A stretch of 64,000 nt of DNA from Rhizobium sp. RCAM05350 (GCA_024426085.1 CP087974.1:1-64000); one strand, 5' to 3'; counted from the first letter of the stretch, positions 20,558-30,174 are shown. Notes: a model not told the origin generated them from the sequence alone. Program-made: numbers and translations.

Positions 20558-21048
20558 TTGCAAAAAGATCTGCATGTTGGGTGGGTTCGCTGTCGGAAAG
20601 ACGAGTCTGGTTCGCAGGTTTGTGCAAAGCATCTTTTCAGATACCTACTTGACCACGGTGGGAGTGAAAATCGACAAGAAGAGTGTCGCACTCTCGGACA
20701 AAACCGTGGATTTGATTTTGTGGGATTTGGCCGGCGAAGACGATATAGGCTCATTCCGCGTCAGCAATGTGCAGGGGTGCGACCGGGCTCGTGCTTGTCG
20801 TCGATGGAACCCGCGCCGCTACTCTTGCCGTGGCGCTCACTCTGCGCGAGCGGGCCGAGGCCGAATTCGGCGCTATGCCGTTTGTATTGCTGTTCAACAA
20901 ATCCGACCTGGCCGATCAGTGGGCAATATCGGATAGTGAGATTAACGAACTCAGGAAACTTGGATGGCAAATCTATCTAACAAGTGCGCTTTCGGGTGAA
21001 CATGTTGATGATGCGTTTCATCAGCTTGCTTCGATGGTCACCAAATAG
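20558..21048 (+). CDS. Rab/Ras-like small GTPase, two frameshifts
   Basis: Small GTP-binding protein of about 163 residues. P-loop GGFAVGKTS, switch I Thr in YLTTVGVKI, switch II WDLAGEDD, NKSD base-recognition motif and the SAL-type TSALSGEH loop are all present, so it should bind and hydrolyse GTP. The start is probably TTG 20558, with one A missing from the following A-run (MQKKICMLGG); a second shift lies near 20775 (SNV-RGATGLVLVVDG). It ends three bases before the cyclase gene. Bacterial relatives (MglA, Rup families) act as polarity or signalling switches with roadblock-type partners, and such a domain appears to lie in the upstream gene. Confidence 0.87.
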
Positions 21049-21051
21049 ACC

Positions 21052-22121
21052 ATGCATAGATTGCCAAGAGAAGTCGGAAACTGGATTTACGATTTCTTCT
21101 ACAATGAGCACTCTGTCGCATATCTGAAAATTGACGCCCAGCTTTGCATAGCTGCGAAGGGCGGTAACGTTAAACATTACGGGCTCTCATCGCTTCGCAT
21201 TGGCAAGCCTGTTGCCGATCAGCTTGAATTTATGGAAGGTTTGCTGCCTTGCCCGGAGCTTCCATATCATATGGCCATGGTCGAACTGCCCAGCGGGCGT
21301 GTCGTGGACCTTCATCTTTTTGCCGGCAATGCCTGCGTGTGGCTGCTCTTTCTTGACGCCACTGCCGAACGCGACAACAAGCAGCGGCTTCAACAGAAGG
21401 CTTATGAAATGACGCTCCTGCAAGAGAGGGAGCGTCAACTCAACGAGAAATTACAATCGACGAACGAGGCGTTGAGGAAGAGCCAGGAGGGATTGTCGCG
21501 TGAATACCAGCGCGCCGAATCCCTACTCCTCAACATTCTTCCGGCGTCGATCGTGGAGCGGTTAAAAGCGCACAAAAAAATTGCAGACAACCACACAGAG
21601 GTGAGTGTGCTTTTGCCGACATCGTCGGTTTTACGGAAAGAACGCGGAGCGTCGGAGCCGTGACGACGCTCGCTATCTTAAATTACTTCTTCAAGGCGGC
21701 GGATCGGCTCTCGGAACGATACGGTTGCGAAAAGATCAAGACAATCGGCGATTGTGTGATGGTGGTCGCTGGCCTGCCCACCGCGCGATCCGATCATGCA
21801 GAAGCCCTCGCGCACTATGCACTTGAACTGCGGAAGGCGGTTAAGCGCGAACGCTTCGCAGGAGAACCGCTGAGACTCAGAATTGGAATTCACTCGGGAC
21901 CAATCGTCGCTGGCGTCATAGGCAAAAGGCGGTTCGCCTATGACCTGTGGGGCGAGACCGTTAATCTCGCCGCACGCATTCAAACGTCCGTGGAGCCCGA
22001 TGAGATCCGTATTTCGGATGCAACTCACCAACTGCTTGGACCAAAATTTGCTTGCGACCCACTCGAGGAAACGGAATTGCGTGGTACAGGTCGTGTGCGA
22101 ATGTGGCGGCTCCTGGCTTGA
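21052..22121 (+). CDS. Class III adenylate/guanylate cyclase with PAS-like N-terminus, one frameshift
   Basis: About 357 residues. Residues 1-120 look like a PAS-type sensor (AYLKIDAQLCIAAKGGNV to VWLLFLDATAERD), residues 120-180 are a coiled coil, then the signalling helix (LLLNILPASIVERLK) and the catalytic domain. Metal Asp in FADIVGFTE, KTIGDCVMVVAG with the purine-contacting Lys, and YDLWGETVNLAARIQ with the transition-state Asn and Arg are present; Lys and Asp at the base-recognition positions favour ATP. One T is missing from a T-run near 21612. Last gene of the cassette; cAMP is the likely output of the upstream GTPase/OmpA module. Confidence 0.88.
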
Positions 22122-22399
22122 TTTGCCGCTTGGCAGCGCTGACCCTGGAACGCATTGCATCTCAAGCTAATCAAACATCATGGTTTCGAATGTCCGCAGA
22201 GGTGCGCGAAGCAGTCGACCACCGAGCGACTGCCAAAGGTCTGTCCTGGGTCAACTCAGAACATCGGATCCTGGAGATTTAAGTCCGCTATCGTTCTTCC
22301 CTGCGCCACAAGCGGACCTACTGCTCTCGTGAAGAGTTTCGGGCGCCGCCAGGCATGCGAAAGTCCCCGAGGAAGGAACCCGCGGACCACAGTCGGAGG

Positions 22400-23823
22400 C
22401 TATGGAGATTTTGATCTACGGCTGATGTCTGCGGTGGGGCGACCGCAGCCAGAGAGTGGAGCGATGGATGCGGATAGGCTGCTTCGTTGCGCGTTCGCGC
22501 TGCTTTGCCGGCCTGGCGCCCGGCTCGCCGCAACCCTGTCGGCGGCGATGACTACCACGGACGCGTGTGGGTCGGTTGCAGGAGACGGGGCGCCTGCGGC
22601 TGAAGTCTGGAACATGCCATGCCGGGTCATGAAGCCGTCTCCCGGTTCGTCGCCGTCGCATCCGGCGGCCCCGCGCGGCTGCCTCCAGCGTTCGAACATC
22701 TCGATGACGATCATTCGTCCGCCGCAGCAGGGGCATGGCGGGCGGAAGTCATCCGGTTCGCCTGGTGTGCCGTCATCGACCGGTGCGGCGACGTGCAGCA
22801 GTTCGCGAGCGAGCGTGAGGCTGGTCTTGCGGGCTGAGCCGGCGAGCAGGCCGTAATGCCGGATGCGGTGGAAGCCGCGCGGCAAGACATGGAGCAGGAA
22901 GCGGCGGATGAACTCATCGACCGCGAGCGTCATGATCTGCTGTCGGTCGCAGCCGTCGCGGCGGTAGTCCTTGTAGCGGAAGGTGACGCCAGTTTCGTCG
23001 AAGGTGATCAGGCGGCGGTTCGAGATTCCGACCTGGTGGGTATAGCGCGACAGATAGGCAAGAACCGCCTCAGGACCCGCGAACGGCGCCTTGGCATAGA
23101 CCACCCAGCGCTTCCTTCGGACCGGCGATAGATGCCGCAAGAATGCCTGCCGCTCGGCGAGATGAGCAAGTGCGCCAAAGAAGCAGAGCCGCCCGGCGTC
23201 GTGCAGAGCGACCAGCCGGACGAGGAACAGCCGTCGAAACAGTTTGCCGAGTACGCGTGCAGGGAAGCAAGAAGGCCGGGCGCGATGATATCCATCGGCT
23301 TCCGTCTGGCGTGATGCCGCCGCCAGGCACGATCATGTGGACATGCGGATGGTGCGTCATCGCCGATCCCCAGGTGTGCAGCACGGCGGTGATGCCGATG
23401 CGCGCGCCGAGATGCTTGCGATCGGCCGCGATGGTCAGCATCGTCTCCGACGCCGCCTTGAACAGCAGGTCGTAGACGAGCGCCTTGTTCTGGAACGCTA
23501 TGTCGGCGACCTCGGCCGGCAGCGTGAACACGACGTGGAAGTAGCCGACCGGGAAGCAGATCGGCCTCGCGTTCGGCAAGCCATGTCCGTGCCGCCGCGC
23601 CCTGGCACTTTGGGCAGTGCCGATTGCGGCAGGAGTTGTAGGCGATCCGCCACTGGCCACAGTCCTCGCAGGCCTCGACGTGACCGCCAAGCGCCGCAGT
23701 GCGGCAGTTCTCGACCGCCGACATCACCTTCAGTTGCGGCAGGCTCAGATGTCCTGCATGCGCGCGCCGGTACGCCGCCCCGGCAGCACGGAAGATGTCG
23801 GCGACCTCGATCGAGGCACGCAA
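22400..23823 (-). CDS. IS91-family HUH transposase, about two frameshifts
   Basis: About 470 residues, starting at TTG 23823 just after the recombinase stop. The N-terminal zinc-finger region (CEDCGQWRIAYNSCRNRHCP then KCQ) is complete. The HUH nuclease motif is in THHPHVHMIVPGGG and the catalytic Tyr region in LSRYTHQVGISNRRL. A C-terminal CPCCGGRM cluster follows. Pieces lie in different frames, with shifts near 23570 and 23240. Replicates the element by rolling-circle transposition. Confidence 0.85.
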
Positions 23824-23826
23824 GGC

Positions 23827-24735
23827 TCAACCGTCGGGGGAGGCTTCCTCCGGCTTGAACAGGCCGAGCTTGTCGAGCGGACTCGTAACCGTGCGGACCG
23901 TCCTGGTCGCCACCTTGGCGTAGAGGGCGGTGTTGTTGAGTTTTGCGTGCCCGAGAAGGACCTGGATGATCCGAATGTCCGTGCCGTCCTCCAGCAGGTG
24001 GGTGGCGAAGCTGTGGCGCAGCGTATGCGGCCCGACCCGCTTGGCGATGTCGGCGGCCTGGGCCGCCTCAACAACGATCCGATAGAGCTGCCGCGTGCTG
24101 ATCGGCTTCATTGCGTGTTGGCCGGGGAATAACCAGCCGTCGGGATGCATCACACCCTGCTGCCGCCCCACCTTCCACCACTGGCGCAGCAGGGTGAGCA
24201 GGTCCTCCGAAAGCATGGCATTGCGATAGCGCCCGCCCTTGCCACGCTCGACGCGCAGCAGCATCCGCTCGCTGTCGACGTCGGCGACCTTCAGCATAGA
24301 GACCTCCGCAACACGTAGGCCGGCGCCATAGGCGACCGACAATGCTGCCTGGTGCTTGAGGCAGGTGGTGGCATTGAGTAACCGGGCAACCTCGTCGCGG
24401 CTCAGCACCACAGGCAGGTTACGCGGATGCGCCAGCCGGACGAGCCTGCGCGCCAGGTCCGGGCGGTCGAGGGTCTGGGTGAAGAAGAACCGTAGCGCCG
24501 ACACGATGCTGTTCATCGTCGGAACGGGAACGCCGTCCTCCTGCTGCTCGATTTGGAACCGGCGCAGGTCGTCGGCGGTCGCCGTGTCTGGTGAACGCCC
24601 GAGGAAGGTTGCCAGGCGACCGATGTCGCGGAGATAGTTGCGCTGCGTTTCGCGTGAGAAACGTCGCATGTTCATGTCGTCGATCAACCGCTGGCGCAGC
24701 GGGCTGACGGGCGTGTCGAGATGGGGGTACTGCAT
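23827..24735 (-). CDS. Tyrosine recombinase of the IS91-type element
   Basis: Intact, 302 residues. The N-terminal SAM-like core-binding domain (MRRFSRETQRNYLRDIGRL) is followed by the catalytic domain with Arg in AYGAGLRVAEVSML, the HTLRHSFATHLLEDG box with His and second Arg, LLGHAKLNNTALYAKV with the conserved His and the nucleophile Tyr. Upstream of, and two to four bases from, the transposase gene on the same strand, so co-transcribed. Its role in IS91-type transposition is not settled; resolving intermediates is plausible. Confidence 0.9.
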   Translation of the reverse strand: MQYPHLDTPVSPLRQRLIDDMNMRRFSRETQRNYLRDIGRLATFLGRSPDTATADDLRRFQIEQQEDGVPVPTMNSIVSALRFFFTQTLDRPDLARRLVRLAHPRNLPVVLSRDEVARLLNATTCLKHQAALSVAYGAGLRVAEVSMLKVADVDSERMLLRVERGKGGRYRNAMLSEDLLTLLRQWWKVGRQQGVMHPDGWLFPGQHAMKPISTRQLYRIVVEAAQAADIAKRVGPHTLRHSFATHLLEDGTDIRIIQVLLGHAKLNNTALYAKVATRTVRTVTSPLDKLGLFKPEEASPDG

Positions 24736-25040
24736 GGTCAGGCTCCTTGTTGAAGAAGCTCGTCATGCTCCGCCCTTGCCGGACGACGTTCAATCCAGGC
24801 GCAACCTCCAGCCTGTGCCCTCTATCTCAACCGCAGACGCCCCTCCCGCGCAGCAGGGTTTCGTTCATCGGCCCCAAGTCGGAATAATTTCCGCATTGCG
24901 CCTCCATCTCGGACGTAAAAACGACTGCAGCCAGATCCCAAAAATGGTCATCTATGCGATCGAGTCAGGCGGCTAGTTCGCGCCAGAAGCGGACCAGCGC
25001 TTGAACAAATAGATTTCGGCCCTCATAAATCAGTTTTGAC
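24736..25040. other. Intergenic, no gene seen
   Basis: About 305 bases upstream of the recombinase gene. It includes the left part of the mobile element and a short block around 24873-24925 (GGAATAATTTCCGC...) loosely similar to one near 27268-27310. No ORF is supported. Confidence 0.4.
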
Positions 25041-25652
25041 TCATTTCGGTGCCCGAGTCATTGCCCAGAGCGTGGGCGCCCCCGCAAACGGATGCGCCTC
25101 CACGGCGATTACGAAGCCAAGCCGACGATAGAAGTCGTGGGTTCTTGGAAAGGGCGTTTCCAAATAGCATGGCGCTCGCGACCGGTCGGCGTTCTCCAAT
25201 GCCGGGGCAAGCAGGCGAGATCCAATGCCACTACCTTGCATCTCAGGCTCAACACCGGTGAAGAAAAGGTACCAATGCGGCTCGGAGGGATGCCCGGATT
25301 CGAGCCCAGCGAAGCCTTCGAATAGGGCGACCGCAGCTTTTGGGTCGATCCGCGTACCCGGTTTTCAGTCAGCGTTTGGCGCCTGAGGTCCCTGGCGGTC
25401 GACTGTCCAGCGTCTGGTGGCCGCCAGACCGCCGCCGCCACAATCTTCTCATCCATCATGGCCGCATAGACGTGCCCAAACCTGATGTGCGCACGCACCA
25501 CATCGTTAAAGAAGGCTCGGAACACCTCGGCGCGCCGGTTGGCTTCAGGAAAGTAATACGAGAAGATCGGGTCGGGCATGAATGCCCCGCGTCAGCAGGG
25601 CAACTGCCTCTTTCACCCTGGTGAGTGGCAGCCGACCAATGACCAGTTCCAC
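25041..25652 (-). CDS. GNAT-family N-acetyltransferase, about three frameshifts
   Basis: About 200 residues when reassembled. N-terminal helices (AVALLTRAFMPDPIFSYYFP then EANRRAEVFRAFF), VYAAMMDEKIVAAAVWRPPD in the middle, and the acetyl-CoA pyrophosphate loop GSGIGSRLLAPALENAD with FYRRLGFVIAVEAH at the end, in the usual GNAT order. Frames shift near 25600, 25390 and 25250. GTG at 25652 is the likely start. Such proteins acetylate small amines; the substrate cannot be inferred. Stands alone between mobile DNA and remnants. Confidence 0.7.
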
Positions 25653-25828
25653 AACGTCGCCCCTGCTTGACCGCTGGCTCTTAAAACTCGGCGAAAAAGA
25701 TCGTATTGACGCAGTTTGAAGGAGTCAATCCGGCCGAACTTCCGTTTGGGGCACAATCCCAGACCTTGGCGGCAAGAACTTTGGTGTCCGCTTCTCGTGT
25801 TGGGTGTCCTAGCAGCAGACGGTCGGCC

Positions 25829-25948
25829 GTCGGCCTGGTCGAAGCGAAGAGCGCCGACGACGCTGCACGACTGTTCGAAGACCATCCGCACATTACTGTT
25901 TTTCCGGGCGACGGCGCGGGTATTACCAAGGCCGACAATCTCATCTGA
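25829..25948 (+). pseudogene. YciI-like protein, C-terminal remnant
   Basis: The frame ending at TGA 25946-25948 reads LVEAKSADDAARLFEDHPHI then TVFPGDG, the characteristic end of YciI-related proteins. The N-terminal half is missing: upstream codons in all frames are unrelated. The small fragment has no further role. Confidence 0.55.
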
Positions 25949-25991
25949 CTGGCGTAGGAGTCTGCTTCGGGCTGACTGCCATCATGACGCA

Positions 25992-26082
25992 GATGCGCCC
26001 GCAAGTCGGTCGTCCACGCCACCCACTTTCTTTTCTGGAAGCAGTCATTCTCCTATTCGAGTGGTTACGTCCGGAACGCGCC
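25992..26082. repeat. Dispersed intergenic repeat, copy C
   Basis: Matches copies A and B: ATGCGCCCGCAAGTCGGTCG, then TTCTGGAAGCAGTCATTCTC, then CTATTCGAGTGGTTACGTCC and GGAACGCGCC. It is the most complete copy at its 3' end. A weak partial relative may exist near 27283-27320. Confidence 0.65.
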
Positions 26083-26178
26083 TTCTCCCTGCCAGCATCT
26101 TGAATCTGATATGCAGCCCTTGGTAATCTCTTCAATTCAAGACAAGATCATCATGCTCAAGTGTTTGGGGAGACTCCG

Positions 26179-26654
26179 ATGGAAAACCACGAGCCGTTTC
26201 TGCGCGAGGCGATTGCGCTCTCGAAATCCGCGGTGGAAGGCGGCGACGAGCCGTTTGGCTCGGTGCTTGTGAAGAACGGCGAAGTAATCCTTCGTGCCGA
26301 AAACAGCGTCTTCACCGGCCGCGACATGACGAACCACGCCGAAATGAACCTGGTTAAACTGGCGGCACAGAAATACGACACCGCTTTTCTCGGTGACTGT
26401 ACGCTCTACACCAGCACGGAGCCGTGCGCGATGTGCTCCAGGGCGATTTACTGGTCGGGCATCGGGCGTATGGTGTTTGCGTGCTCCTGAAACGCGGCTT
26501 GGCGAAATCGCTGGAATCGGGTTGAACGTGCCGAGCCGGGCGGTGTTGCAAACCGGCGCCCTGCAACGTCACTGTGGTTGGCCCGACCAACCTCGAAGAC
26601 GAAGCTGCCAAAATCCATCAAGAATTCTGGCCGAAGCATCTGGGCAAGGCATAG
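26179..26654 (+). CDS. Nucleoside/nucleobase deaminase (CDA fold), two frameshifts
   Basis: Zinc-dependent deaminase of about 158 residues. Starts at ATG 26179 (MENHEPFLREAIALSK). The zinc and catalytic motifs are complete: NHAEMN (His ligand and catalytic Glu) and STEPCAMC (two Cys ligands). The C-terminus is read through shifts near 26487 and 26560 (ETRLGEIAG, then VTVVGPTNLEDEAAKIHQEF) to TAG 26652-26654. The layout fits the guanine-deaminase/tRNA-adenosine-deaminase-like group of free nucleoside deaminases. Monocistronic in a remnant-rich region. Confidence 0.8.
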
Positions 26655-26817
26655 TCTCTTTCGTCCGAAATGCCGCTGGGGCGAGCATTGACACGGTGTG
26701 CCTGGGCAGCTCCGACGGATCTTCTCAATGGGGGCTTCACCCATTGCCCGCGCAACAATGCACCTCCTGCAGAACGGGAGGAAACATGGTAGGATCGTGA
26801 GCGCGCTTTCCCTATTG

Positions 26818-27198
26818 ATGGAGACCGTGATGGACTTGCGTCGGCGACTGAGGGATTTGTGCGATGCCTTCAACGCACATGATCTCGATCTGATCATGAC
26901 CTACTTCGCTGAAGACTGCATATTGGAGATGCCACGCGGACACGATCCATGGGGGGCTCGCTTCGAAGGCAAGACCAAGGTGCGAGAGGCTCTGGCGTCC
27001 TTTCAGGGCCTGCCTGACGTTGCCTACAACAATGCTGAACACTTCGTTGATGAAGCATCCGGAACTGGGATATCGAGATGGTTCCTCATGGGTACGTCGG
27101 TTAACGGGACAAAGATGGAAGTCCAGGGTTGCGATCTTTACACGTTTCGGAATGGCAAGGTGATCCGCAAAGATTCCTATTGGAAGATCGTCGAGTAG
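26818..27198 (+). CDS. SnoaL/NTF2-like protein (126 aa)
   Basis: Intact small protein with the NTF2 cone-fold pattern: LCDAFNAHDLDLIMTYFAED, then FEGKTKVREALASFQGLPD, then GTKMEVQGCDLYTFRNGKVI and KDSYWKIVE. Such proteins act as ketosteroid-isomerase-like enzymes or ligand-binding proteins, with very diverse substrates. Two in-frame ATGs exist (26818 and 26830); the first gives METVMDLRRRL. No operon partner; it lies alone between the deaminase and an IS fragment. Confidence 0.75.
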   Translation: METVMDLRRRLRDLCDAFNAHDLDLIMTYFAEDCILEMPRGHDPWGARFEGKTKVREALASFQGLPDVAYNNAEHFVDEASGTGISRWFLMGTSVNGTKMEVQGCDLYTFRNGKVIRKDSYWKIVE

Positions 27199-27407
27199 CT
27201 ACAAGACCAGACGTGGACGCTCTTGAAGTGCCTCAGCTTTGAGCCCTCCGTCAGCTTCCTGCCCCGCATCGGAAATGATTTCCGCCTTGCGCCCTCATTC
27301 CGGTCGTTCGGAACATCCGTGGAAGTTCTTGAAAGCTGCCCTTCAAGCATGATGGTGACAGGCGCTCAGGCGGACCTATCGAAATCGCCGGTTTGAGCGA
27401 GCGCTAG

Positions 27408-27590
27408 GTGGTGCGCAAATCGCCGTTCTTCCCGCTGTGGCGCGGGTTGCCGCGGATCGATGACCGGCGGGATGGTGAGCGGGATCGTCTACGCGATCGC
27501 AACGGCCTGCAGTGGAAGGATGCGCCGGCAGGTTATTGGCCGCACAGAACGCTCTACAATAGCTTCATCCGCTGGAGCCGGCTAGGGTGT
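27408..27590 (+). pseudogene. IS5-family transposase, N-terminal remnant
   Basis: Reads SPFFPLWRGLPRIDDRRDGE, then RNGLQWKDAPAGYWPHRTLY then NSFIRWSRLG, the N-terminal DUF4096-type block of IS5-family transposases. It stops being transposase-like at about 27590, exactly where the convergent AraC gene ends. Terminal repeats and the catalytic region are missing. Confidence 0.75.
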
Positions 27591-28484
27591 TGGAGATTGG
27601 CCCGCCGCAGCAGGCACCGTCTGGTGTTCAATCGCTTGACGCATTTCCAGGACATGCCGCGCTGGTGGCGCGCCAAATTGCCGAAGATACTCACGGCTGA
27701 ATTGCGAGGCGCTCCCGTATCCGACCGCGAAGGCGGCATCCGACGCGGTATGGCCGCCTGCCAGCAACAGTTGGCGGGCTTCCTGCAATCTGAGATGCTT
27801 TTGATACTGAAGAGGACTGAAGCCGGTTATCGCCAGGAAATGGCGATGCAGGCTTGCGCGGCTCATGCCGCTGGCATCGCAAAGGGCATCGATGCGAAGG
27901 TGCGCGTCGGGATGATCCCTGATCCACGAGACGGCGCGCCGGACACGTTCCAAGGCACCTTCAGGCCGTGCGATCTGACGCAGCAATCGTCCCTGCGGAC
28001 CTTGTAGTAACCGATAGAGCAGCTCGCGCTCGATCATCGGGCCGAGAACGGGAATGTCCGCTGGGCTATCGAGCAAGGACAGCAACCGGAGCAATGTATC
28101 TCGAAGCGGAGTGGTCATCGGATTGACCGCGACGCCCATACCTTTCTGGTCGCTCTCGCGTATCGAGGGCATGGTCGCAGCCAACTCGGCCAACAGTGCC
28201 GGCTCCAGGACGAGTGAGACCGCGACATAGGGGCGGCCCTCTCCGGCATCGAGAATTTCCCCGATCAGCGGCAGGTCCAGAGCGCTGATGAAATACTGCG
28301 CGCTGTCGTAACTGAGAAGGGTATCGTTGATCGCGACACGCTTGGACCCCTGCAAAACGAAGCAGATCATCGAGCGATAAAGGCAAGGCGCCGTGCCAGT
28401 GGAGCCTTGTCCCACAAAGATATCAAGGCGGGGGATCAGTGTTTCCGTGATGCCCGCCGCGGCATGACGCAAAACGATGTCCAT
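27582..28484 (-). CDS. AraC-family regulator
   Basis: Intact, 300 residues. The N-terminal half is an AraC_N-type effector domain (LDIFVGQGSTGTAPCLYRSM then ICFVLQGSK). The C-terminal half has the two helix-turn-helices: RIDALCDASGMSRASLHRHF and SDAAFAVGYGSASQFSREYL then RQFGAPP. Divergent from a truncated short-chain dehydrogenase gene, which it probably once controlled, as is usual for this pairing. Its 3' end overlaps an IS5 fragment, so the last residues may be of IS origin. Confidence 0.9.
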   Translation of the reverse strand: MDIVLRHAAAGITETLIPRLDIFVGQGSTGTAPCLYRSMICFVLQGSKRVAINDTLLSYDSAQYFISALDLPLIGEILDAGEGRPYVAVSLVLEPALLAELAATMPSIRESDQKGMGVAVNPMTTPLRDTLLRLLSLLDSPADIPVLGPMIERELLYRLLQGPQGRLLRQIARPEGALERVRRAVSWIRDHPDAHLRIDALCDASGMSRASLHRHFLAITGFSPLQYQKHLRLQEARQLLLAGGHTASDAAFAVGYGSASQFSREYLRQFGAPPARHVLEMRQAIEHQTVPAAAGQSPTP

Positions 28485-28655
28485 GTGCTGCTGCGAGATC
28501 GTGAGTCATTTATCGAGTGTGCCACAGGCAAGCGGAAAAGCAAAGGCGTTGAGACAATCAGGCAAGACGTTGAGCCGATCGGGCGTATTCCAGATCAGGC
28601 TTTACGCTATTTTGGATCAAGCGCCCGATGGCGTGACAATCCGAGAAAGGCAGTC

Positions 28656-28964
28656 ATGACCCACCCTATCGCATTTATCACCGGCGCAAGCCTGCGGCCT
28701 TGGCCGCAACATGGCGCTTCACCTTGCCAAACGCGGAGTCCACATCATCGGCACCTACCGTACGGGCGCATCCGAAGCCGACGCATTGCGTCAAGAAATC
28801 GAAGCGCTGGGTGGCAGGGCGTCGATGCTGGCGCTCGATGTCTCCGACACGGCGAGTTTCCCTTCATTCGTCGACGCTATCACGGAGACGCTGGGGTCGT
28901 TTCGACTATCTCGTCATCGCCCGACGACATGCGGCGCTCTCCCGCCTCAATGCCGCAGAATGAA
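28656..28964 (+). pseudogene. Short-chain dehydrogenase, 5' part only
   Basis: Begins at ATG 28656 with MTHPIAFITGAS, and reconstructs as GASRGLGRNMALHLAKRGVH then IIGTYRTGASEADALRQEIE and LALDVSDTASF across a shift near 28690. The nucleotide-binding TGxxxGxG motif is present, then a second shift near 28897. The sequence stops resembling the family just where the NNAG motif should be (FDYLV, 28905 onward), so the catalytic Ser-Tyr-Lys half is missing. Target of the divergent AraC regulator before decay. Confidence 0.7.
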
Positions 28965-29013
28965 CCGCTTCCATGATTGTCAAAGCAAAAGCCATTGGGC
29001 GAGTGATCCACCC

Positions 29014-29059
29014 GCCCCGATCTGTCCTTGCAACCCGGACCAGCCGGTCAGATCGGGGC
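29014..29059. repeat. Perfect 11-bp inverted repeat
   Basis: GCCCCGATCTG at 29014-29024 and CAGATCGGGGC at 29049-29059, separated by 24 bases. It sits between the truncated dehydrogenase and an IS630 fragment, so it may be a mobile-element end or a transcription stop; there is no T-run on either side. Confidence 0.5.
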
Positions 29060-29167
29060 TGGTCCTCGTGCCGTAGAGCACTGAAAGTGACACTTCCATT
29101 TTGCGCCACAGCGGACACTCCAACCTGGCCGCCACAGTTATATCATAACGTGAAAGATTTGTTCTAG

Positions 29168-29362
29168 ACACCCCTCAAATCGCCCGAGTTGAACCCCGTC
29201 GAAAACATCTGGCAGTTCATGAGAGATTACTGGCTGTCCAATCGCGTCTTCAAATCCTATGAGGATATCGTCGACCACTGCTGCTACGCTTGGCAAACAC
29301 TGTAGGATCAGCCGTGGAAAATCATGTCAATTGGCCGACGGCAATGGACTCAAGGGTTCTGA
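29168..29362 (+). pseudogene. IS630-family transposase, C-terminal remnant
   Basis: Reads PLKSPELNPVENIWQFMRDY, then WLSNRVFKSYEDIVDHCCYA then WQTL, a TAG stop, and DQPWKIMSIGRRQW. The SPELNPVENIW block holds the catalytic Glu of IS630 DDE transposases. The in-frame stop and the missing N-terminal part show it is dead. Confidence 0.75.
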
Positions 29363-29429
29363 TTGACGGTTGGGATAAGTGGTGTGGAAAGACCTTTGGG
29401 TCACTCGCTACGGGATGGGACAGCTGAAA

Positions 29430-29458
29430 GGCGGAAGTCCAATGTCTGGGCCTCCGCC
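29430..29458 (-). terminator. Possible terminator after the periplasmic protein gene
   Basis: On the minus strand GGCGGA ... TCCGCC forms a six-pair stem with a 17-base loop, followed by TTTC. It begins 17 bases after the stop codon at 29475. The short T-run makes it a moderate candidate. Confidence 0.4.
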
Positions 29459-29474
29459 TTACGCTCAAACGAGG

Positions 29475-29970
29475 TCAGTGCGACGGCTTGAGCGACTTCA
29501 AGATTTCGCCGAGATCCTTGTTGTGTGCGTCCTGTGTCGCCTTGGTGCCCCAGTAGGTCACCACGAGCATCTTGCCTTCCGCAGGCGACGCGAAACCCAG
29601 GGAGACCTCCACCGGACCATCGGCATCCTGACCGTCGAACTCGATGCTGCCGAAGTTCATACCGTTGATCTGCACGTCGCCAGAATCCTTCTGCGTCGTG
29701 TCATCGATGATGACGCCGTTGTCGGTCAGAAACTTGACAGCTTCCTGGATGACCTTGTCGGTATCTTTATCCGTAGCGACATCGATGGAGAAGTAGATCG
29801 CCGGAGTCCGGCGATTTCGCTTCGATGCCGGAAATGGTTTCCTTTGGCTCCCATTCATCCGGGATGGTCACCGAGGCAATCGGGGCATCGCTCGGAAAAG
29901 CGAGCGTCGCCGCGTCGGCAAAAAACGGCGTCATTGCAAACGCCGCCGCCATGATGAATGTCTTTTTCAA
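29475..29970 (-). CDS. Secreted periplasmic protein of unknown function, one frameshift
   Basis: Starts at ATG 29970 with a clear Sec signal peptide (MKKTFIMAAAFAMTPFFADA, cleavage after ADA). The mature part (LAFPSDAPIASVTIPDEWEP ... FSIDVATDKDTDKVIQEAVK ... VSLGFASPAEGKMLVVTYWG) looks like a small beta/alpha domain. The frame shifts near 29810. The pattern matches short rhizobial periplasmic proteins without known function. Monocistronic, with a hairpin behind it. Confidence 0.75.
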
Positions 29971-30174
29971 AGCTATTTCCTTTACTTGAAGGGCTATTGC
30001 AGGATGAGAGCGTGTCGACCTGGCGCTGAACCCAGCTGGGCAGAGGACATCGTCGGGGATCCAGTTGGTTTATGACCACAAGCTCATTATGCATGCCTGA
30101 AATTAATAACGCGTTTTCAACACGTAGAATCGCAGGTGTTCATCGGATCCCGTACCCTCGCTGGGACGTTGCCG

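Larger units (their letters stand above)
22340..24790 (-). mobile_element. IS91-type element with accessory tyrosine recombinase
   Basis: Two minus-strand genes in tandem, a tyrosine recombinase then an IS91-family HUH transposase, make up a known IS91 subgroup. These elements lack inverted repeats, so the exact ends cannot be read from sequence; the limits given are approximate, set by the genes and by where neighbouring sequence changes character. The element separates the GTPase/cyclase cassette from the accessory region. Confidence 0.75.

Noticed and set aside
27283..27330. A fourth copy of the dispersed repeat
   Set aside because: Only the first 25-30 bases (TGCGCCCTCATTCCGGTCG) are similar; the diagnostic GGTCAGTCTGCT core is missing, so it is not counted.
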